Source: Ferrimonas sediminum
GTDB lineage: Bacteria > Pseudomonadota > Gammaproteobacteria > Enterobacterales > Shewanellaceae
Assembly (NCBI RefSeq): GCF_900100175.1
Contig: NZ_FNEM01000004.1
Location: forward strand, 1 to 64,000
Direction: 5' to 3'
Length of the DNA: 64,000 bases
Under the pieces are notes generated by a model. The model ran no database searches and was not told the origin of the DNA. It worked only from the letters and a program-made list of their open reading frames with translations. A program made the translations under genes and the position numbers. Positions 31,739 through 40,833 of this stretch are shown in pieces (within the stretch, counting starts at the first letter, position 1; each line of letters starts with the position of its first letter).

Positions 31739-34303
31739 ATGACCAAGAATGACACGTTCAGCTCCTCCAGGAGGAAGCTGCTCAAAGGCTCTCTGGTAGG
31801 CACCGCCGCCACCGGGATTACCGGCGGCTTTGCCTTCTCTCCACTGCTCGATCTCATGGCGAACGAACTGCCCAAGGTGGATCTGCGCACCAACACCGGC
31901 ACCTGGGTACCGACCACTTGTCAGGGCTGCACCTCCTGGTGTGCCAAGCAGGTGTACATCATGGACGGTCGCGCCATCAAGGTGCGTGGCAACCCCCACT
32001 CCAAGATCCACGATACCGCCGGTTGCCCCCGTCAACACCTGGGCCTGCAGATGGTGTATGACCCGGATCGCCTGAAAACCCCGATGATGCGCACCAACCC
32101 CAACAAGGGACGCCATGAGGATCCCAAGTTTGTCCCCATCAGCTGGGACAAGGCGATGGATATGCTGGCTGACCGCATCCTGGCCTTGCGTGAGCGCGGC
32201 GAGAGCCACAAGTACGCCCTGCTGCGCGGCCGCTACTCCCTGGCCCGTGACCTGCTGTATGACAAGATGACCAAAATCATCGGTTCGCCCAACAACATCT
32301 CCCACAGTGCCATCTGTGCCGAGGCCCACAAGGCCGGGCCCTTCTTCCTGGACGGCAACTGGGGCTACAGCCAGTACGACGTCAAAAACACCAAATACAT
32401 CCTCTCATTCGGCGCCGACCCGATCGCTTCCAATCGCCAGGTGAGCTTCTACTCCAGTGAGTGGGGCAACACCCTGGACCGCGCCAAGGTGGTGGTGGTG
32501 GACCCGCGGCTGTCCGCCTCCGCCGCCAAGGCCCATAAATGGATCCCCATCGAGACCGGCCAGGACTCCGCCCTGGCACTGGCCATCGCCCATGAAGCCC
32601 TGGTGGCCGGCGTCTGGTACAGACCGTTCGTGGGTGACTTCAAAGATGGCAACAACCACTTCGTCACCGGCAAGGCGGTGGATGAATCCCTGTTCGAGGA
32701 CAACTACAGCCATGGCCTGGTGAAGTGGTGGAACCTGGCTCTGAAAGAGTACAACGCCGAATGGGGAGAGAGTGTGACCGGCGTGAAAGCGGAAGAGATC
32801 CGCACCATGGCCAAAGAGATGGGCGCCGCCGCACCGGCGGTACAGGTATGGACCGCGCGGGGCGCGGTAATGCAGACCCGGGGCACCTACACCTCCATGG
32901 CCTGTCACGCCCTCAACGGCCTGTTCGGCGCCATCGACAATCAGGGTGGGGTACTCCCCTACAACAAGGCGCCGCTGAATAAGACCTTCCCCGATGCGGC
33001 GGCCTATCTGGACGCCACCGCCAACAAGGGGAAGAAGCACGAGAAGATCGACCAGCGCGGCCGTCTGGAATTCCCCGCCCTGAAAAAGGGCAAGTCCGGC
33101 AAGGGCGTGGTCACCAACAACGCCGCCGACGGCATCCTCAACGCCGACCCCTACGAGATCGAGGTGATGCTGGCCTACTTCAACAACTTCACCTTTGCCG
33201 CGCCGGAAACCGAGCGTTGGGAGAAGGCCCTGAGCCGGCTGCCCTTTATGGCTCACGTGACCACCAACATCTCCGAGTTCAGCTGGTTTGCCGATCTGCT
33301 GCTGCCCGCCAGCCACCACATGTTCGAGAAGTGGGGCGTCCTGGCGGCCGCCGGTAACGGTGTCAGCCACGTCTCCTTGCAAAGACCCAGTATCAAGCGG
33401 ATGTATGACACCCGCCAGGACGAGACCGAGGTGCCCTACCTGCTGGCCAAAAAGTTGGCGGACAAGGGCTTCGACAACGCCTGGCGCTACATCAATGAGC
33501 AGATCGTCGATCCGGAAACCGGCAAGCCCGCCAAGAATTCCGAGGAGTTTGCCGAGATCGCCGTCAAGTACGTCACTGCCCCTCTGTGGCACAAAGACGC
33601 CTCCAAATATGGTGACAAGCTCTCCGGCTGGGAGGAGTTTGTGCAGCTAGGCGTATGGAACTCCCACCCCTACGATTACCGCAAACGCTGGGGCAAATTT
33701 AAGACCGACACTCACAAGTTCGAGTTCTACAGTGTCACTCTGGAGCATGCCCTGGGTAAGCACGCCAAGCGCCACCATGTCTCCATCGACGAGGTGGTCA
33801 AGGCGTGTGAGTACACCGGTTTTGGCGAAAAAGCCTTTGTGCCTCACTACCAGGAGCCGGTTCGCGACGGCGATGCCAAAGCGTTCCCGCTGCTGCTGGT
33901 GGACCACAAGTCCCGCCTCAGCCACGAAGGCCGCTCCCAGAACTCTCCCTGGTTCTATGAGTTCGGTGATCTGACCCCGGGTGATGAAGCCCATAAGGAC
34001 GTGGCCAAGCTGAACCCTGTAGACGCCAACACCCTGGGCATCAAGGATGGTGACGAGATCCGCCTCATCAGCACCGTGGGCGAGCTGACCTGTACCGCCA
34101 AGCTGTGGGAAGGGGTGCGTCCAGGCAGTGTCGCCAAGGCCTTCGGTCAGGGGCACTGGGCCTACGGCCGCTATGCCGCCAAGGAGTTCGGCAAGACACC
34201 ACGGGGTGGCAGCAACAACGCCATCATCCCGGCCCGCTATGACCGTTTCAGCGGCGCCTCGGCCTTCTATGGCCACACCCGTATCCGTATCGAGAAAGCG
34301 TGA
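31739..34303 (+). CDS. arrA: Respiratory arsenate reductase catalytic subunit ArrA (Mo-bisMGD, Tat-exported)
   Basis: This DMSO-reductase-family enzyme would reduce arsenate to arsenite in the periplasm during anaerobic respiration. It starts at the ATG 7 nt after AGGA, giving 854 residues. A Tat signal SSRRKLLKGS is followed by the Fe-S motif Cys61-x2-Cys64-x3-Cys68-x27-Cys96 and Lys70. The Mo-ligand segment SHSAICAEAHK places His189, Ser190, Cys193 and Lys198; Arg165, Tyr166 (LRGRYS) and Tyr210 also fall where I recall them in Shewanella ANA-3 ArrA (854 residues). These matches rest on memory, not alignment. A relative with another substrate (polysulfide, arsenite-type ArxA) remains possible. 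arrB follows 11 nt later; no membrane-anchor gene and no ars genes are nearby. Confidence 0.82.
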   Translation: MTKNDTFSSSRRKLLKGSLVGTAATGITGGFAFSPLLDLMANELPKVDLRTNTGTWVPTTCQGCTSWCAKQVYIMDGRAIKVRGNPHSKIHDTAGCPRQHLGLQMVYDPDRLKTPMMRTNPNKGRHEDPKFVPISWDKAMDMLADRILALRERGESHKYALLRGRYSLARDLLYDKMTKIIGSPNNISHSAICAEAHKAGPFFLDGNWGYSQYDVKNTKYILSFGADPIASNRQVSFYSSEWGNTLDRAKVVVVDPRLSASAAKAHKWIPIETGQDSALALAIAHEALVAGVWYRPFVGDFKDGNNHFVTGKAVDESLFEDNYSHGLVKWWNLALKEYNAEWGESVTGVKAEEIRTMAKEMGAAAPAVQVWTARGAVMQTRGTYTSMACHALNGLFGAIDNQGGVLPYNKAPLNKTFPDAAAYLDATANKGKKHEKIDQRGRLEFPALKKGKSGKGVVTNNAADGILNADPYEIEVMLAYFNNFTFAAPETERWEKALSRLPFMAHVTTNISEFSWFADLLLPASHHMFEKWGVLAAAGNGVSHVSLQRPSIKRMYDTRQDETEVPYLLAKKLADKGFDNAWRYINEQIVDPETGKPAKNSEEFAEIAVKYVTAPLWHKDASKYGDKLSGWEEFVQLGVWNSHPYDYRKRWGKFKTDTHKFEFYSVTLEHALGKHAKRHHVSIDEVVKACEYTGFGEKAFVPHYQEPVRDGDAKAFPLLLVDHKSRLSHEGRSQNSPWFYEFGDLTPGDEAHKDVAKLNPVDANTLGIKDGDEIRLISTVGELTCTAKLWEGVRPGSVAKAFGQGHWAYGRYAAKEFGKTPRGGSNNAIIPARYDRFSGASAFYGHTRIRIEKA

Positions 34304-34314
34304 GGTAACAACAG

Positions 34315-35016
34315 ATGAAACTAGGAATGGTTATCAACCTGCAGAAATGCGTAGGTTGCGGCGGCTGTGACCTCGCCTGTAAGACGGAAAACAACACCCC
34401 TGACGGCATCCGGTGGTCCCATCACATCAGTAAGACGGAGGGAAGATTCCCCGACGTCAGCTACAGCTACATCCCCACACTGTGTAACCACTGTGAGAAT
34501 GCGGCCTGTGTCGAGGTGTGCCCGGAAGACGCCATGTACAAGGCGGACAATGGCCTGACCCTGCATAATATCGACAAGTGCATCGGCTGTCGCCGCTGTG
34601 AACGCGCCTGTCCTTACGGTGTCATCGGCTTCAACAAACAGGCTCCGCACCGCAGCTGGCAGGATGATCATCAGCTGGTGGCCGGAGGCACCGTCTCTCC
34701 CAAGGAGGTACTGGTCACCACCGGCGCCAAGCGCTCTCCCCATGAGAACCCGGAGCGCGGCGATACCTACCCGGTCAGCCGCCCCGTCAAAACGGTGGAG
34801 AAGTGCACCCTATGCGATCACCGCCTGGCGCAGGGGCTCAACCCAGCCTGTGTCGACGCCTGCCCCGCCGGAGCCAGGGTAGTGGGCGACCTCAGCGATC
34901 CCGACAGTGAGGTGTCCCGCCTGCTGAAGATGCACCACTCTATGCAGCTGAAGCCTGAAGCCGGCACCAAGCCGAGGGTGTACTATATCCGCAGCTTCGG
35001 CGTACGCCAGATCTAA
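34315..35016 (+). CDS. arrB: Ferredoxin-like electron-transfer subunit ArrB (four [4Fe-4S])
   Basis: This 233-residue iron-sulfur subunit passes electrons to ArrA. Four cysteine clusters are visible: CVGCGGCDLAC, CNHCENAACVEVCP, CIGCRRCERACP and CTLCDHRLAQGLNPACVDACP. There is no signal peptide, so it probably travels through Tat bound to ArrA. The ArrB of Shewanella ANA-3 is about 234 residues. With no NrfD- or cytochrome-type anchor gene in the operon, electrons would come from a tetrahaem quinol dehydrogenase such as CymA encoded elsewhere. It ends at a clear terminator. Confidence 0.85.
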   Translation: MKLGMVINLQKCVGCGGCDLACKTENNTPDGIRWSHHISKTEGRFPDVSYSYIPTLCNHCENAACVEVCPEDAMYKADNGLTLHNIDKCIGCRRCERACPYGVIGFNKQAPHRSWQDDHQLVAGGTVSPKEVLVTTGAKRSPHENPERGDTYPVSRPVKTVEKCTLCDHRLAQGLNPACVDACPAGARVVGDLSDPDSEVSRLLKMHHSMQLKPEAGTKPRVYYIRSFGVRQI

Positions 35017-35028
35017 ACCGGAGACAAG

Positions 35029-35055
35029 GCGGCGGGACAACCCGCCGTCTTTTTT
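35029..35055 (+). terminator. Terminator of arrAB
   Basis: The stem CGGCGGG/CCCGCCG with loop ACAA (35030-35047) is followed by CTTTTTT. It lies about 13 bp after the arrB stop. Confidence 0.92.
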
Positions 35056-35366
35056 AAACGACACCAGACCAAGTGTCCGCCACCGGAAGTTCCCTTCACC
35101 TCCAGGCCGGTTTATTCACCACTGCCCCAGTTCGGGGAAAAACTCAATCAAGATTGATGACGACCCAGGTGCTCTCTGGGCCAGGGTCATCCGCAGGCTG
35201 GGATAACGCTCAAACGGTCCCACGGTTCCCCTCAGCCGCAGAACAGGGCTTTGCGGCAGGGGTACGGGATCTCTCAGGGCGATTCACATCTGGAAAAACA
35301 AATATCCATCAATCTCATTTGCCAATCCGTATGGATAAAGCCGGAAAGATGACCTTTAGATGACAA
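35056..35366. other. Intergenic region between arrB and pgpA
   Basis: About 310 bp between two convergent genes with no supported reading frame, RNA or strong repeat. Translations in both directions are short and lack ribosome sites. It may be a decayed segment at the island edge, but nothing recognisable remains. Confidence 0.5.
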
Positions 35367-35391
35367 AAGGCCCACCGGGGTGGTGGGCCTT
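35365..35391 (-). terminator. Terminator of the ribD-pgpA operon
   Basis: A 10-bp stem AAGGCCCACC/GGTGGGCCTT (35367-35376 and 35382-35391) is followed on the minus strand by TTTTGTC. It lies 17 bp after the pgpA stop. Confidence 0.88.
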
Positions 35392-35407
35392 GACGTCAGA
35401 CAGCGGT

Positions 35408-35890
35408 TTATAGATTAGGAAAGAGGCGGGCCAGGGCCTGCAACCACACCAGGGCAAAGATCCCGGCGATGATGTCATCCACCATGATCCCCAATCCACC
35501 GTCCACCTGCTTGTCGAAGAACCGGATCGGCCACGGCTTCCAGATATCAAACAGCCGAAACAGGGCAAAGCCAATGACCAGCCAGATCCATCCCGCCGGA
35601 GCGGCGATCAGGGTGATCAGCATCCCCACCACCTCGTCCCAGACGATGGCGGGGTGATCATGTTCGCCCATGTCGCTGGCGGCCTTACCACAGATGTAGA
35701 TGCCGGCGGCAGAGAACAGGATCAGGATCATCAGATAGGGAAACAGCCCCAAGTCCTGCATCAGAAAATAGAAAGGAAACGCCGCCAGGGTACCGAAGGT
35801 GCCGGGCGCCTTGGGCGCCAGCCCCAGGCCGCCGCCCAGGGCCAGAAAGTGCACCGGGTTCTTAAGGCTGAGTCCTGCAAAACGAGTCAT
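35408..35890 (-). CDS. pgpA: Phosphatidylglycerophosphatase A
   Basis: PgpA dephosphorylates phosphatidylglycerophosphate to phosphatidylglycerol in the inner membrane. The 160-residue protein has the N-terminal motif FLALGGGLGLAPKAPGTFGTLAAFP and the metal segment HDHPAIVWDEVVGM (here preceded by DMGE). It also has three hydrophobic helices and the ending DDIIAGIFALVWLQAL. It lies 12 nt after thiL and closes the nusB-thiL-pgpA run. Confidence 0.95.
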   Translation of the reverse strand: MTRFAGLSLKNPVHFLALGGGLGLAPKAPGTFGTLAAFPFYFLMQDLGLFPYLMILILFSAAGIYICGKAASDMGEHDHPAIVWDEVVGMLITLIAAPAGWIWLVIGFALFRLFDIWKPWPIRFFDKQVDGGLGIMVDDIIAGIFALVWLQALARLFPNL

Positions 35891-35902
35891 GGATCTATCC
35901 CG

Positions 35903-36874
35903 CTAAAAATGTTGAAAACCAGTGGGGGCATCACTCTCTACTTCACCATTGCGGTAGTAGTGGATCCCCTCTCCCGCCCGGATCTGGCCGATGCAGGTAT
36001 GGCTGACGCCCGCCTCTCCCAGGGCGGTCATCAGTGCTCCTTTCCTGGCTTCCGGTACGGTAAACAGCAGTTCGTAATCTTCGCCACCGGCGATGGCCAC
36101 CCGCTGCGCCTGCTCCAGCCCCAGAGTCTCGACCAGCGCCGAAGACAGGGGCACGTCGGTGATCTCCACATGGGCCGACACCTGAGAAGCCTTGACGATG
36201 TGGCGCAGATCCCCGGCCAGGCCGTCGGAGATGTCCATACAGGCACTGGCGATACCGCGCAGCGACCGGCCCGCCAGAATCCTGGGAGTCGGCCGCAGAT
36301 GACGGGTCACCAGAAATTCGCGGTGATCGTCGCTGGCCGCCAGATCACCGTGCAGAATCTTCAAACCGGCGGCGCTGTCACCCAGATGACCGGTCACAAA
36401 GATCCAGTCACCCGGCGAAGCACCATGACGGTAAATCCCCTGCCCGGCTGGCACATGGCCCATGGCGGTCAGGGTAATGGTCAGCGGACCGCGGGTGGTA
36501 TCACCGCCCACCAGGGCAATGCCATAGTATTCACAGATCTGGTTCAGCCCGGCGGCAAACTCCGCCAACCAGGGCTCATTGCTTTCCGGCAGGGTCAACG
36601 CCAGCGTCAGCCAGGCCGGATCGGCCCCCATGGCCGCCAGATCGGAGAGATTCACCGCCACCGATTTATACGCCAGCACCGCCGGCTCAATCTGCTTGAG
36701 AAAGTGAATCCCTTCCACCAGGGTATCGGTGGTCACCACCAACTGGTTGTTGTCAGGAGCCCGCAGAATCGCGGCATCGTCACCGATACCAAACAGCACG
36801 TCCTTTCGCTGGTTACCCCGTTGGCAACCCTGGCGAAAGTAACGCTCAATCAACTCAAATTCACTAATCGCCAT
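35903..36874 (-). CDS. thiL: Thiamine-monophosphate kinase
   Basis: ThiL phosphorylates thiamine monophosphate to thiamine diphosphate. The AIR-synthase-like fold shows FGIGDDAAIL with metal aspartates, TTDTLVEGIHF, VNLSDLAAMGA, ALVGGDTTRGP and MDISDGLAGDL. The ATG at 36874 matches the usual N-terminus (MAISEFELIERYF, 323 residues). It has no ribosome site and directly follows a T-run of a hairpin. An in-frame ATG at 36916 would add 14 residues encoded by the hairpin itself. Translation may depend on the upstream nusB ribosomes. Confidence 0.93.
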   Translation of the reverse strand: MAISEFELIERYFRQGCQRGNQRKDVLFGIGDDAAILRAPDNNQLVVTTDTLVEGIHFLKQIEPAVLAYKSVAVNLSDLAAMGADPAWLTLALTLPESNEPWLAEFAAGLNQICEYYGIALVGGDTTRGPLTITLTAMGHVPAGQGIYRHGASPGDWIFVTGHLGDSAAGLKILHGDLAASDDHREFLVTRHLRPTPRILAGRSLRGIASACMDISDGLAGDLRHIVKASQVSAHVEITDVPLSSALVETLGLEQAQRVAIAGGEDYELLFTVPEARKGALMTALGEAGVSHTCIGQIRAGEGIHYYRNGEVESDAPTGFQHF

Positions 36875-36876
36875 AT

Positions 36877-36906
36877 AAAAAACGGCCACATTTTGGGATG
36901 TGGCCG
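36877..36906 (-). terminator. Terminator/attenuator between nusB and thiL
   Basis: A perfect 9-bp stem CGGCCACAT/ATGTGGCCG with a 6-nt loop (36906-36883) is followed on the minus strand by six T. The T-run ends 2 nt before the thiL ATG. As a standard terminator it would cut transcription just at the thiL start, so it probably sets how much thiL-pgpA mRNA is made. Confidence 0.85.
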
Positions 36907-36930
36907 CTCCATTCAATATTGCATTGCCGG

Positions 36931-37341
36931 TTATCGCTGCAAGGCGTTAGCCAGCTTATCAAGCACGCCGTTGACAAACTTGTGGCTGTCGTCGGATGCA
37001 AACGCTTTCGCCAGTTCAATGGCCTCGTTGATGGCCACCTTATAAGGCACGTCATCACGGTAGAGCAACTCATAGGCCCCCACCCGCAATACCGCCATCT
37101 CGATGGGGTCCACTTCCTCCAGCAAGCGGGCCAGATAAGGCTTGCAGCGCTCATCCAGTTGCTTGCAGTGGCTGACTACGCCAACCAGCAATTCGCGGAA
37201 GTAAGCCACATCAACGCCGTCGGTTTCCTGCTCGGTGAGGAAATGATGCTCAATATTGGCCACATCATTTCCGCTTAACTGCCATGAATAGATGGCTTGC
37301 ACCGCCAAACGGCGGGCTTTACGACGCTCTGAAGGCTTCAC
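36931..37341 (-). CDS. nusB: Transcription antitermination factor NusB
   Basis: NusB binds boxA RNA with NusE (S10) and supports antitermination of rRNA operons. The all-helical 136-residue protein starts (GTG) with the basic segment [22 protein letters not shown]. It ends with [30 protein letters not shown], both typical. GGAG lies 6 nt before the GTG. It follows ribH by 25 nt, as in E. coli (ribE-nusB-thiL-pgpA). Confidence 0.96.
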   Translation of the reverse strand: MKPSERRKARRLAVQAIYSWQLSGNDVANIEHHFLTEQETDGVDVAYFRELLVGVVSHCKQLDERCKPYLARLLEEVDPIEMAVLRVGAYELLYRDDVPYKVAINEAIELAKAFASDDSHKFVNGVLDKLANALQR

Positions 37342-37366
37342 GTAATTCTCCTGATGTATCCGTCGC

Positions 37367-37831
37367 TTAAATATTTTTAAGGACGTTAACCATCTCCAAG
37401 GCGCTCATTGCCGCCTCGTGGCCTTTGTTGCCAGCCTTGGTGCCGGCACGCTCAATGGCCTGCTCGATGGTGTCGGTAGTGAGGACGCCGAAGGCCACCG
37501 GAGTATCAAACTCCAGCATTACCTGTGCCAGTCCCTTGTTGCACTCTCCGGCAACGAAATCAAAGTGGGGTGTACCACCACGAATCACCGCACCCAGGGC
37601 GATGATGGCGTCAAACTCGCCGCCTTTTGCCAGCTTACGGGCAACCAGAGGCAGTTCGAATGCGCCAGGAGCACGGACAATGGTGATATCATCATCATTG
37701 ACTTGTCCAAGGCGCTTCAGGGTGTCGATCGCCCCTTGAACCAGGCTCTCTACAACAAAGCTGTTAAAGCGGCCAACCACCAGTGCCACCTTGGCACCCT
37801 TGGCTTCAATGTTTCCTTCGATGACTTTCAT
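37367..37831 (-). CDS. ribH: 6,7-dimethyl-8-ribityllumazine synthase
   Basis: Lumazine synthase condenses the ribitylamino-uracil with dihydroxybutanone phosphate. The 154-residue protein begins [10 protein letters not shown]. It has the substrate motifs [35 protein letters not shown] and [17 protein letters not shown], where the His is catalytic. The ATG at 37831 matches family starts; 12 further upstream codons are open but unlikely. The same protein is called RibE in E. coli. Confidence 0.96.
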   Translation of the reverse strand: MKVIEGNIEAKGAKVALVVGRFNSFVVESLVQGAIDTLKRLGQVNDDDITIVRAPGAFELPLVARKLAKGGEFDAIIALGAVIRGGTPHFDFVAGECNKGLAQVMLEFDTPVAFGVLTTDTIEQAIERAGTKAGNKGHEAAMSALEMVNVLKNI

Positions 37832-37940
37832 TATTTGTACCCAAAAACAGATTGGTAGACGCCCCACACCGGTGGCGGGGCGAAAAGTGGCGTAATGATA
37901 GCACAGCCGTCAGCAAAACCTTAATGCCGACGGCTCACAA

Positions 37941-39044
37941 TTATTCGCCGATGTATTCGGTCACTTCCAGGCCGAAACCGGACAGGGAGTGATACCGTTT
38001 CTGACCCGACAGCAAGCGCATTCTGGACACCCCGAGGTTAGCCAGGATCTGTGATCCCACGCCAACGGTGCGTGATGTGCCAAAGGGCTTGCGCTTCGGT
38101 CCCTGCTCACCGGCATCTTCAACGGCCAGCGCCCGAATCCGATCCAGCATCTCATCGCTGCTCTGATGACGTCCCAGCAGAACCAGAACGCCGCCTTCAT
38201 CACCGATACGGCTCATCGCTTTCTCCAGCGACCAGATACCGCTGCCACCACGTTGGGAGAACAGCAGATCGTTGAAGCCGTCGTGCAGGTGGACCCGCAC
38301 CAGAGGGTTATTGCTGACGTCCCCCTTCACCAGGGCAAAGTGGGCTTCGCCGTCGATGGTGTCACGGAAGCTTATCAGCTCAAAATCACCGAAGCGGGTG
38401 GGCCAGTGACAGCTGGACTCACGCACGATGGTGGTTTCGTTATTGTTGCGGTATTCGATCAGGTCGGCAATGGTGCCGACTTTCAGGCCATGCTCAGCGG
38501 CAAAGATTTCCAGCTGAGGGCGACGGGCCATGGTGCCATCTTCGTTAAGAATCTCAACGATCACTGCCGCCGACTCAAAACCACCCAAGCGAGCCAGGTC
38601 CACCGAGGCTTCGGTGTGACCGGCGCGGGTCAGCACCCCACCTTGGCGGGCACGCAGCGGAAAGATGTGGCCCGGCTGCACCAGATCCGACGGACCGGCG
38701 TCTTTGCCAACCGCCGTCAACACCGTGACGGCACGATCGGCGGCGGAGATGCCGGTGGTTACCCCTTCGGCCGCTTCGATGGAAACGGTGAACGCGGTAC
38801 CGTATTGCTCGGTGTGGCGCGATACCATCGGGGGCAGGCCCAAACGGTCACATCGCTCACCACTCATGGGCATGCAGATCAAGCCACGCCCATACTTGGC
38901 CATAAAGTTAATGGCTTCGGGAGTCACCGCTTCGGCGGCCATGATCAGGTCGCCTTCATTCTCACGGTCTTCATCGTCCATCAGGATAACCATTTTGCCC
39001 TGACGGATGTCGTCGATGATCTCTTCAATACTATTCAGTGCCAT
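37941..39044 (-). CDS. ribBA: 3,4-dihydroxy-2-butanone-4-phosphate synthase with degenerate GTP cyclohydrolase II domain
   Basis: The N-terminal half (about 1-200) is RibB, which makes dihydroxybutanone phosphate from ribulose 5-phosphate. It has [23 protein letters not shown] and [14 protein letters not shown]. The C-terminal half has the RibA fold, but the zinc cysteines are gone: where RibA has VRVHSEC...RCDCG, this has [21 protein letters not shown] cyclohydrolase II activity is therefore not expected, and a true RibA should lie elsewhere. This degenerate RibBA form is common in Shewanella and Vibrio relatives. Confidence 0.93.
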   Translation of the reverse strand: MALNSIEEIIDDIRQGKMVILMDDEDRENEGDLIMAAEAVTPEAINFMAKYGRGLICMPMSGERCDRLGLPPMVSRHTEQYGTAFTVSIEAAEGVTTGISAADRAVTVLTAVGKDAGPSDLVQPGHIFPLRARQGGVLTRAGHTEASVDLARLGGFESAAVIVEILNEDGTMARRPQLEIFAAEHGLKVGTIADLIEYRNNNETTIVRESSCHWPTRFGDFELISFRDTIDGEAHFALVKGDVSNNPLVRVHLHDGFNDLLFSQRGGSGIWSLEKAMSRIGDEGGVLVLLGRHQSSDEMLDRIRALAVEDAGEQGPKRKPFGTSRTVGVGSQILANLGVSRMRLLSGQKRYHSLSGFGLEVTEYIGE

Positions 39045-39057
39045 CTTGCTGACCTTG

Positions 39058-39714
39058 TTATTTTAAAAATCCAGATTTCGCCAACATCTCCATGGTGATG
39101 CCGCCGGACTCTTCACTGTCTGCTGCAGGTTGCATCAGTCGCTCCAGATATCGGGCGATCAGATCCACCTCCAGATTCACGGTCGAACCGGGTCGCAGTT
39201 CACCAATGGTGGTTTCCTGGACGGTATGGGGGACTAGGGTAAGACGAAAACGATTACCGTCGACTTCATTGGCGGTCAGGCTGATGCCGTCGATGGTGAC
39301 CGATCCCTTTTCAGGGATGTAGCGGCCCAGGCCCGCCGGGGCCCGCAGCCAGAACTCAATGGCGCGACCGCGGTCGCTGATGCTCTCTACCGTTGCCAGG
39401 CCATCCACATGGCCGCTGACCATGTGGCCGCCCAGGCGGGTATTCACGGTAACCGCACGTTCCAGGTTGACCGACTGGCCCACCGCGTAGTTGGCAAAGT
39501 TGGTACGGGCCAGGGTCTCTCCGGACACATCCGCCACGTAACCATCACTGAGCTTGGCAACCACCGTCAGGCACACGCCGTTGGTGGCGATGCTGTCGCC
39601 CAGTTGCACGTCCTCCAGTGGCAATTTGCCACTGGCTACGGTTACCCGTAAATCTTCACCACGGCGCTCTAACTGGCGCAACTGGCCCACCGCTTCGATA
39701 ATGCCTGTAAACAT
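39058..39714 (-). CDS. ribE: Riboflavin synthase, alpha subunit
   Basis: The enzyme dismutates two lumazines to riboflavin. The 218-residue protein contains two lumazine-binding barrels: MFTGIIEAVGQL...GDSIATNGVCLTV, then LGGHMVSGHVDG...GSVTIDGISLTAN. The internal duplication is plain. It starts directly at the ribD stop with no gap. It is called RibC in some species. No FMN riboswitch structure was seen upstream in this operon. Confidence 0.96.
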   Translation of the reverse strand: MFTGIIEAVGQLRQLERRGEDLRVTVASGKLPLEDVQLGDSIATNGVCLTVVAKLSDGYVADVSGETLARTNFANYAVGQSVNLERAVTVNTRLGGHMVSGHVDGLATVESISDRGRAIEFWLRAPAGLGRYIPEKGSVTIDGISLTANEVDGNRFRLTLVPHTVQETTIGELRPGSTVNLEVDLIARYLERLMQPAADSEESGGITMEMLAKSGFLK

Positions 39715-40827
39715 CTATGACTCCGCGCGCACCAGGGTCAGGCGCAAATCGGCTCCGACCCGGCGAACGTCTTTAAATTGAAATTCGGGCACCTGTGACA
39801 TGGCGGTCAATTGGGGCAAATTCAAGACCCCGTGACCATCGCTGCCCATCATTTTCGGTGCCTGATACAAAATGATCTCATCCCACAACCCGGCCTGAAC
39901 AAAAGCCCCGGCCAGGGTCGCTCCGGCTTCTACCATCAGCGTGTTGATCTGACGCTGGCTCAGTTCGGCCATCAGGGCATGAAGATCCACCTTGCCGGCG
40001 ACGGCCGGCCCCTGCCAGCAAGCCACATGCTCGGGCCAGTCGCAGGGGTACCCTTGTGTCGAGGCCAGCAGCACCGGCGACTCAATCTCCGTCAACTGCA
40101 ACCCCGGACGCAGCCGGGCCTGGCCATCAATCACCACCCGCAGCGGCTGAGACCAGTGGGCAGGCAAATCTACCGAGCCGGGCAACTGCTCGGGACGGAC
40201 ATTCATTGACGGGTTATCCGCCAACACCGTACCGGCCCCGGTAATCACCGCGCCGTGGCTCAGACGCATCCGCTGAACGTCGCGGCGGGCGTCGGCACCG
40301 GTGATCCACTTGGACTCGCCGTTGGCCAATGCCGTACGGCCATCCATAGAGGCCGCCAGCTTAATCCGAATGTAGGGGCGCCCCCTGGACATGCGGCTGA
40401 TGAAACCCGGATTCAGCTGCCGGGCCTGGGCCTCCAGCACTCCGGATACCACCTCAATGCCCGCCTGCTTAATCATCGACAGGCCACGGCCAGCCACCTG
40501 AGGGTTGGGGTCGACCATGGCGGCCACCACCCGGCTGACACCGGCCTTGATCAAGGCTTCGGCGCAGGGAGGGGTGCGGCCATAGTGCGAACAGGGCTCC
40601 AGCGTCACGTAGGCGGTGGCGCCCCTGGCCCGCTTTCCCGCCTGGCGAAGGGCGAACACTTCGGCATGGGGCTCGCCGGCTTTAGGGTGAAACCCCTCGC
40701 CAACAATATCGCCGTCTCTGACCAGCACGCACCCCACGGCGGGGTTGGGCCGGGTGGTAAAACGGCCGCGCCGGGCCAACTCGATGGCCCGGCGCATAAA
40801 GGAGTAATCGTGTTGTGAGCCGTTCAT
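39715..40827 (-). CDS. ribD: Bifunctional riboflavin biosynthesis deaminase/reductase RibD
   Basis: The N-terminal CMP/dCMP-type deaminase has PNPAVGCVLV, GEPHAEVFAL and LEPCSHYGRTPPC, which carry the zinc ligands. It deaminates the pyrimidine intermediate. The C-terminal DHFR-like reductase (about 150-370) has KLAASMDGRTALANGESKWI and VEAGATLAGAF and uses NADPH. Length is 370 residues, against 367 in E. coli. It lies 6 nt after nrdR, as in many gammaproteobacteria. Confidence 0.96.
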   Translation of the reverse strand: MNGSQHDYSFMRRAIELARRGRFTTRPNPAVGCVLVRDGDIVGEGFHPKAGEPHAEVFALRQAGKRARGATAYVTLEPCSHYGRTPPCAEALIKAGVSRVVAAMVDPNPQVAGRGLSMIKQAGIEVVSGVLEAQARQLNPGFISRMSRGRPYIRIKLAASMDGRTALANGESKWITGADARRDVQRMRLSHGAVITGAGTVLADNPSMNVRPEQLPGSVDLPAHWSQPLRVVIDGQARLRPGLQLTEIESPVLLASTQGYPCDWPEHVACWQGPAVAGKVDLHALMAELSQRQINTLMVEAGATLAGAFVQAGLWDEIILYQAPKMMGSDGHGVLNLPQLTAMSQVPEFQFKDVRRVGADLRLTLVRAES

Positions 40828-40833
40828 TTGTGG

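Noticed and set aside
35056-35366. Small gene between arrB and pgpA
   Set aside because: Short frames in both directions lack ribosome sites and recognisable features.
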